Assembly: GCF_040195635.1 (NCBI RefSeq)
Contig: NZ_JBEFTX010000008.1
Coordinates: 1 to 64,000 of the forward strand
Length of the DNA: 64,000 nt
Source: Thermasporomyces sp040195635
Lineage (GTDB): Bacteria > Actinomycetota > Actinomycetes > Propionibacteriales > Actinopolymorphaceae
Reading direction: 5' to 3'
Each line of letters begins with the position of its first letter. Position 1 is the stretch's first letter. The notes below the pieces were generated by a model. That model was not told the origin of the DNA, made no database searches, and was given only the letters and a program-made list of their open reading frames with translations. This document shows, piece by piece, positions 60,717 to 64,000 of the stretch. Position numbers and translations under genes: made by a program.

Positions 60717-62552
60717 ATGCGGGTTCCCGTTCGTGCGTACTGGCAACTGTTGGCTCGTTATCTCGTCGCACACCGTCGACTGCTTGTTCTGCTCGCGGTG
60801 GTTCTGTTCGCCGGGATCGGCGTACGCCTGTTGACGCCGTGGTTCGCGGCGCGGTTCATCGATGGCGCCACCGCGGCCGCGCGGCTGCCTGACCCGGCCG
60901 CACGTGAGGCCATGCCCGGACTGGTGGTGTGGGCGGCACTGTTCTGCGTCGGAGGAGTCCTCGACCAGGTGCTGGCCCTGTCGGGCGTCCACCTGGGTTC
61001 GCATGTCGCGTGGCAGGCGACGAACCGGCTTCGCGAGGACGTCACCGATCACTGTCTGCGCCTGGACACCGGCTTTCACCACGACCACGGTCCGGGTGAG
61101 CTGGTGGAACGCGTCGACGGGGACGTCCGGGAGCTGAACAACTTCTTCTCCCAGTTTGCCCTTGTTCTGTTGGGAAACCTGGCGTTGATCGGCGGCGTGC
61201 TGGTCGTGATGCTGGCCGTCGACTGGCGGATCATGGGTGTCTTCGTCGGGTTCACCGCCGGCACGCTCTGGATCCTCAGCCGGGTTCGCGGTGTCGCCGC
61301 ACCTTCGTGGCAACGTAGCCGGGCGGCCTCCGCCGACCTCTACGGCGAGGTGGAGGAACGGTTCGGCGGACTGGCCGACATCCGCGCCAACGGAGCCGGG
61401 GAGTACGTGCAGGGGCGGTTCACCTGCCTGCAGCGTGCGATGTTCCTGCGTACGCGTGCTGCCGGGATCACCAGCGTGCTCGTCGGCGGGGGCATCGAGC
61501 TCCTCATGGTGGTGGGATCGGTCGCGATCCTGGCGGTTGCCGTCGCTCTCTACCGATCAGGCGCGGTCTCGCTCGGAACGGTCTTCCTCATGGTGGCCTA
61601 CACCGCCCTCGTCGTCGGGCCACTGCGTCAGATCCTGGGGCAGATCGACGACCTGCAGCGGGCGACGGCGAGCATCGGGCGGGTACGAGAACTGCTCGCC
61701 GTCACACCCACGATCTCCTCCGGTCCCGGCGCGGCCTTCGCCGGTGGCGCGGTGGCGGTGGCGGTGGAGGACGTGTCGTTCGGCTATCCCGGCCGCGACA
61801 CCTCGTCGCCGGTCCTGCGTGACCTGACCTTCCGGCTGCGGCCGGGTGAGGTTCTCGGCCTGGTCGGGCGCACTGGTGCCGGCAAGACCACGATTGCCCG
61901 CCTGCTCCTGCGGTTCTACGACCCCGACACCGGACGGATCACCTTCGACGGTACGGACATCCGACAGGCCCGCCTCGACGAGCTCCGAGCGACAGTCGGC
62001 GTCGTCACCCAGGACGTACAGGTGTTCCGCGCGACGCTGCGCGACAACCTCACCCTCTTCAGACCGGGCCGCGTACCTGACGAGCGGCTCGTGACGCTGC
62101 TGGGAGAGGTCGGACTCGGCGACTGGTATGTCCGACAACCCGGCGGGCTCGACACCGTGCTCGCCTCCGGATCGGCGGGCATGTCGGCGGGAGAGGCGCA
62201 ACTGCTCGCCATGGTGCGGGTCTTCGTCGACGATCCCGGCCTGGTAATCCTCGACGAGCCGACGTCACGGCTGGATCCGGCGAGCGAGGCGGTGGTGGAG
62301 CGGGCGTGGGACCAGCTGTTCGTCGGCCGGACGGGCGTGATCATCGCCCATCGCCTGCGTACGCTCGAACGCACCGACACGATCCTGGTCCTCGAGCGCG
62401 GTCGGATCTCCGAGTACGGTCCGCGGGCGGTCCTGGCGCATGACTCCAGCTCCGCCTACCACCGCGCACTCCTCGCCGGCGGTCTCGAAGGCTTGGCAAG
62501 CCTCGGCGGTCCCGGATCGGCGGAGTGTGGGCGCACCGGGGGTGCGCGATGA
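60717..62552 (+). CDS. ABC exporter, fused permease and ATPase (first half)
   Basis: 611 residues from ATG 60717. Six membrane helices in about residues 15-310 precede an ATPase domain with Walker A GRTGAGKTT (near 383), Q-loop VTQDVQV, Walker B LVILDEPTSRLDP (near 510) and the switch IIAHRL. The signature motif is MSAGEAQ rather than LSGGQ, so this half may be a degenerate site of a heterodimeric exporter. The next gene starts inside its stop codon. Confidence 0.88.
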   Translation: MRVPVRAYWQLLARYLVAHRRLLVLLAVVLFAGIGVRLLTPWFAARFIDGATAAARLPDPAAREAMPGLVVWAALFCVGGVLDQVLALSGVHLGSHVAWQATNRLREDVTDHCLRLDTGFHHDHGPGELVERVDGDVRELNNFFSQFALVLLGNLALIGGVLVVMLAVDWRIMGVFVGFTAGTLWILSRVRGVAAPSWQRSRAASADLYGEVEERFGGLADIRANGAGEYVQGRFTCLQRAMFLRTRAAGITSVLVGGGIELLMVVGSVAILAVAVALYRSGAVSLGTVFLMVAYTALVVGPLRQILGQIDDLQRATASIGRVRELLAVTPTISSGPGAAFAGGAVAVAVEDVSFGYPGRDTSSPVLRDLTFRLRPGEVLGLVGRTGAGKTTIARLLLRFYDPDTGRITFDGTDIRQARLDELRATVGVVTQDVQVFRATLRDNLTLFRPGRVPDERLVTLLGEVGLGDWYVRQPGGLDTVLASGSAGMSAGEAQLLAMVRVFVDDPGLVILDEPTSRLDPASEAVVERAWDQLFVGRTGVIIAHRLRTLERTDTILVLERGRISEYGPRAVLAHDSSSAYHRALLAGGLEGLASLGGPGSAECGRTGGAR

Positions 62553-64000
62553 TGCTCGCCCGACTGTTCACCTACCGCCGGGGTCTGCTAGTCGGGTCTG
62601 TTCTTGCCTGGACGCTGTCGTCCTGTCTCCCGATCCTGACCGGCCTAGTGCAGCAGGCGATCTTCGAGGAACTGGACCCGAGTGCGTCCGGCCATCTCGA
62701 CGGCCGGGATCTCCTGCTGCTCTTCGCCGCCCTCGCCGTCCTCGCGGTGTCCGAGCCCGCGCTGGGAGTCCTGTGGTACTGGGTGCACACCACGTTCGAG
62801 GGGACGGTGGAGGCACTCGTTCGTACCAACCTGTTCTCGTGGGTTCTCACCACGTCGGGAAGGCGCGGGACCCCGGCATCGCCGGTCACCCTGGTGGGCC
62901 ATCTCCGCGACGACGTTCCCGGTCACACGTCTCTGGTCAACGAGTGGTACCGGCTCTCGGGGGAAGCGGCGTTCGTGGCGATCGCACTCGTGATCATGCT
63001 CGGCATCGATCCGCTGATCACCGTCGCGACGTTCCTGCCGCTGGCCGGTGTTGTGGGGTGTACGCACTGGATGCGCAGTCGGCTGCCGCGCTTGTGGGGC
63101 GAGGCGCGGGACGCGACCACGGCGGTGACGAACTTCGTCGGCGAGGCGTTCGAGGGCGTGCAGGCGATTCGGGTGGCGGGCGCCGAAACGGCCGTGGTGC
63201 GACGCTTCGCGCACCTCAATGACCTCCGCAGGAAGGCCGAGGTCCGCAGTCTCGTCGCGGCGAGGCGGATCGACGCGATCACGGTGGCGACGACCATCGC
63301 GGGCCGCGGGCTGGTCCTGCTCACCGGGGCCGGCGCGATGGTCGCGGGCCGCTTCACCGTCGGCGACTTCATCCTTTTCGCGTTCTATCTCGACTGGATG
63401 CTCATGCTCCCGCGTCGAGTCGGCCGGGTGCTCAGCCAGCGCAGGACCAGCGAGAAGTCCCTGGAGCGGCTGCGCGAGGTCATGGGGACGACACCCGTGT
63501 CAACGCTCGTGGCGCATCGAGCCGTCCATCTGAGCGGTCCAGGGTCGCAGCCGTCTTCCACGCGGTCCGCGAGTGTCCACGTGGTCGAGCCGACGGCCAG
63601 CCGCCGCGGTCGGACGCGGAGCCACGGCGGCGGTCGGCTGCGAGATCTTGTGGTCACTGACCTCTGCTACCGGCATCCGGAGACAGGTCGCGGTATCTCG
63701 GGCGTGAGTCTGCACCTGCGTGCCGGCACCCTGACAGTGGTGACCGGACCGGTCGGTGCCGGCAAGTCGACGTTGCTGGAGGTGATGCTCGGCCTGCGGG
63801 AATCGCAGTCGGGCGCGCTCTACTGGAACGGCATGCGGATCGAGGATCCGGCGACGTTCATGGTCCCGCCGAGGGTGGCGTACAAGCCGCAGGTCCCGCG
63901 GCTGTTCAGCGAACCGCTGCGCGACACGATCCTGCTCGGCCTCCCGCCGGAGAGGGTCGACCTGGAAGCGGCCCTGCGCCGTGCCGCGTTCGAGCGGGAC
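62549..64000 (+). CDS. ABC exporter, fused permease and ATPase (second half, runs off window)
   Basis: ATG 62549 overlaps the upstream TGA (ATGA), and the frame is open for 484 codons to the window end. Membrane helices are seen at about 10-30, 47-70, 145-170 and 255-300 (for example LLLLFAALAVLAVSEPALGV). Walker A is GPVGAGKSTLLE near residue 400, with a Q-loop near YKPQVPRLFS. The signature and Walker B lie beyond the window. A low-complexity Ser/Arg linker at about 325-360 joins the halves. It pairs with the previous gene as a heterodimeric exporter of unknown substrate. Confidence 0.87.
   Translation, partial: MMLARLFTYRRGLLVGSVLAWTLSSCLPILTGLVQQAIFEELDPSASGHLDGRDLLLLFAALAVLAVSEPALGVLWYWVHTTFEGTVEALVRTNLFSWVLTTSGRRGTPASPVTLVGHLRDDVPGHTSLVNEWYRLSGEAAFVAIALVIMLGIDPLITVATFLPLAGVVGCTHWMRSRLPRLWGEARDATTAVTNFVGEAFEGVQAIRVAGAETAVVRRFAHLNDLRRKAEVRSLVAARRIDAITVATTIAGRGLVLLTGAGAMVAGRFTVGDFILFAFYLDWMLMLPRRVGRVLSQRRTSEKSLERLREVMGTTPVSTLVAHRAVHLSGPGSQPSSTRSASVHVVEPTASRRGRTRSHGGGRLRDLVVTDLCYRHPETGRGISGVSLHLRAGTLTVVTGPVGAGKSTLLEVMLGLRESQSGALYWNGMRIEDPATFMVPPRVAYKPQVPRLFSEPLRDTILLGLPPERVDLEAALRRAAFERD

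Noticed and set aside
1..64000. CRISPR array or rRNA operon
   Set aside because: No regularly spaced direct repeats of CRISPR type and no rRNA-like sequence were seen.

Overview
This is a GC-rich actinobacterial chromosome segment. The evidence is strong G/C preference at third codon positions, many GTG starts, numerous Tat signal peptides, actinobacterial family types (a DUF6458-like protein, an MmyB-type regulator, a DVWAVG propeller, an IS30 transposase with a long N-terminal HTH region) and several genes that look leaderless. It reads as a soil actinomycete accessory region rich in carbohydrate use and antibiotic resistance; genus was not determined.

Layout. (1) 1-4.9 kb: the 3' end of an IS256-family transposase, then a drug-efflux MFS gene divergent from an MmyB-type regulator-cupin-aldo/keto reductase operon, then a second IS256 5' fragment fused by deletion to a decapitated AhpD/carboxymuconolactone decarboxylase-like gene. 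(2) 5-11.6 kb: a mirror-image cluster of three paralogous Tat-secreted TIM-barrel glycoside-hydrolase-like proteins and two paralogous secreted galactose-binding-type proteins. The distal members carry a frameshift and an in-frame stop. (3) 12-19 kb: a secreted seven-repeat propeller, a secreted sensor-like protein, and a gene graveyard (APH fragment, VOC fragment, heavily mutated IS30 transposase, tRNA-like 3' end) around a nucleotidyltransferase and an ASCH protein. (4) 19-25 kb: a metallo-beta-lactamase-fold/ankyrin fusion, then a class A beta-lactamase divergent from a LysR regulator and a penicillin-recognising partner (the Streptomyces cacaoi blaL/blaA/blaB arrangement), and a tetracycline ribosomal-protection-type GTPase behind a short leader ORF. 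(5) 25-32.7 kb: PHP hydrolase, GH25 lysozyme, exonuclease III, two metallophosphoesterases and an alpha/beta hydrolase. (6) 32.8-41.1 kb: GntR regulator with a perfect 20-bp palindrome, enolase-superfamily dehydratase, DapA-like lyase/dehydratase and NAD-dependent epimerase-like enzyme, suggestive of sugar-acid catabolism, plus a sugar ABC importer on the other strand. (7) 41.5-47.9 kb: monooxygenase, methyltransferase, a tightly coupled SDR/isomerase/SDR/alcohol dehydrogenase operon with a good promoter and a palindromic operator, and AraC plus VOC. (8) 48-52.8 kb: TetR, a PEP-synthase/rifampin-phosphotransferase-like enzyme and an EmrB/QacA-type exporter, with an 11-bp inverted repeat upstream. 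(9) 52.8-57.3 kb: an orphan family 5 solute-binding lipoprotein divergent from a LacI regulator and a Gfo/Idh/MocA oxidoreductase, with paired LacI-type operators. (10) 57.3-64 kb: DUF6458-like protein, glutaryl-CoA-dehydrogenase-like enzyme, HAD phosphatase, a methyltransferase fragment and a two-gene ABC exporter running off the window.

The two main themes are resistance (MFS pumps, beta-lactamase with its regulators, ribosomal protection, Rph-like enzyme, antibiotic-modifying enzyme remnants) and controlled sugar or polysaccharide use (secreted GH-like cluster and three regulator-linked catabolic loci). All functional statements are from motif reading by eye; no database search was run.
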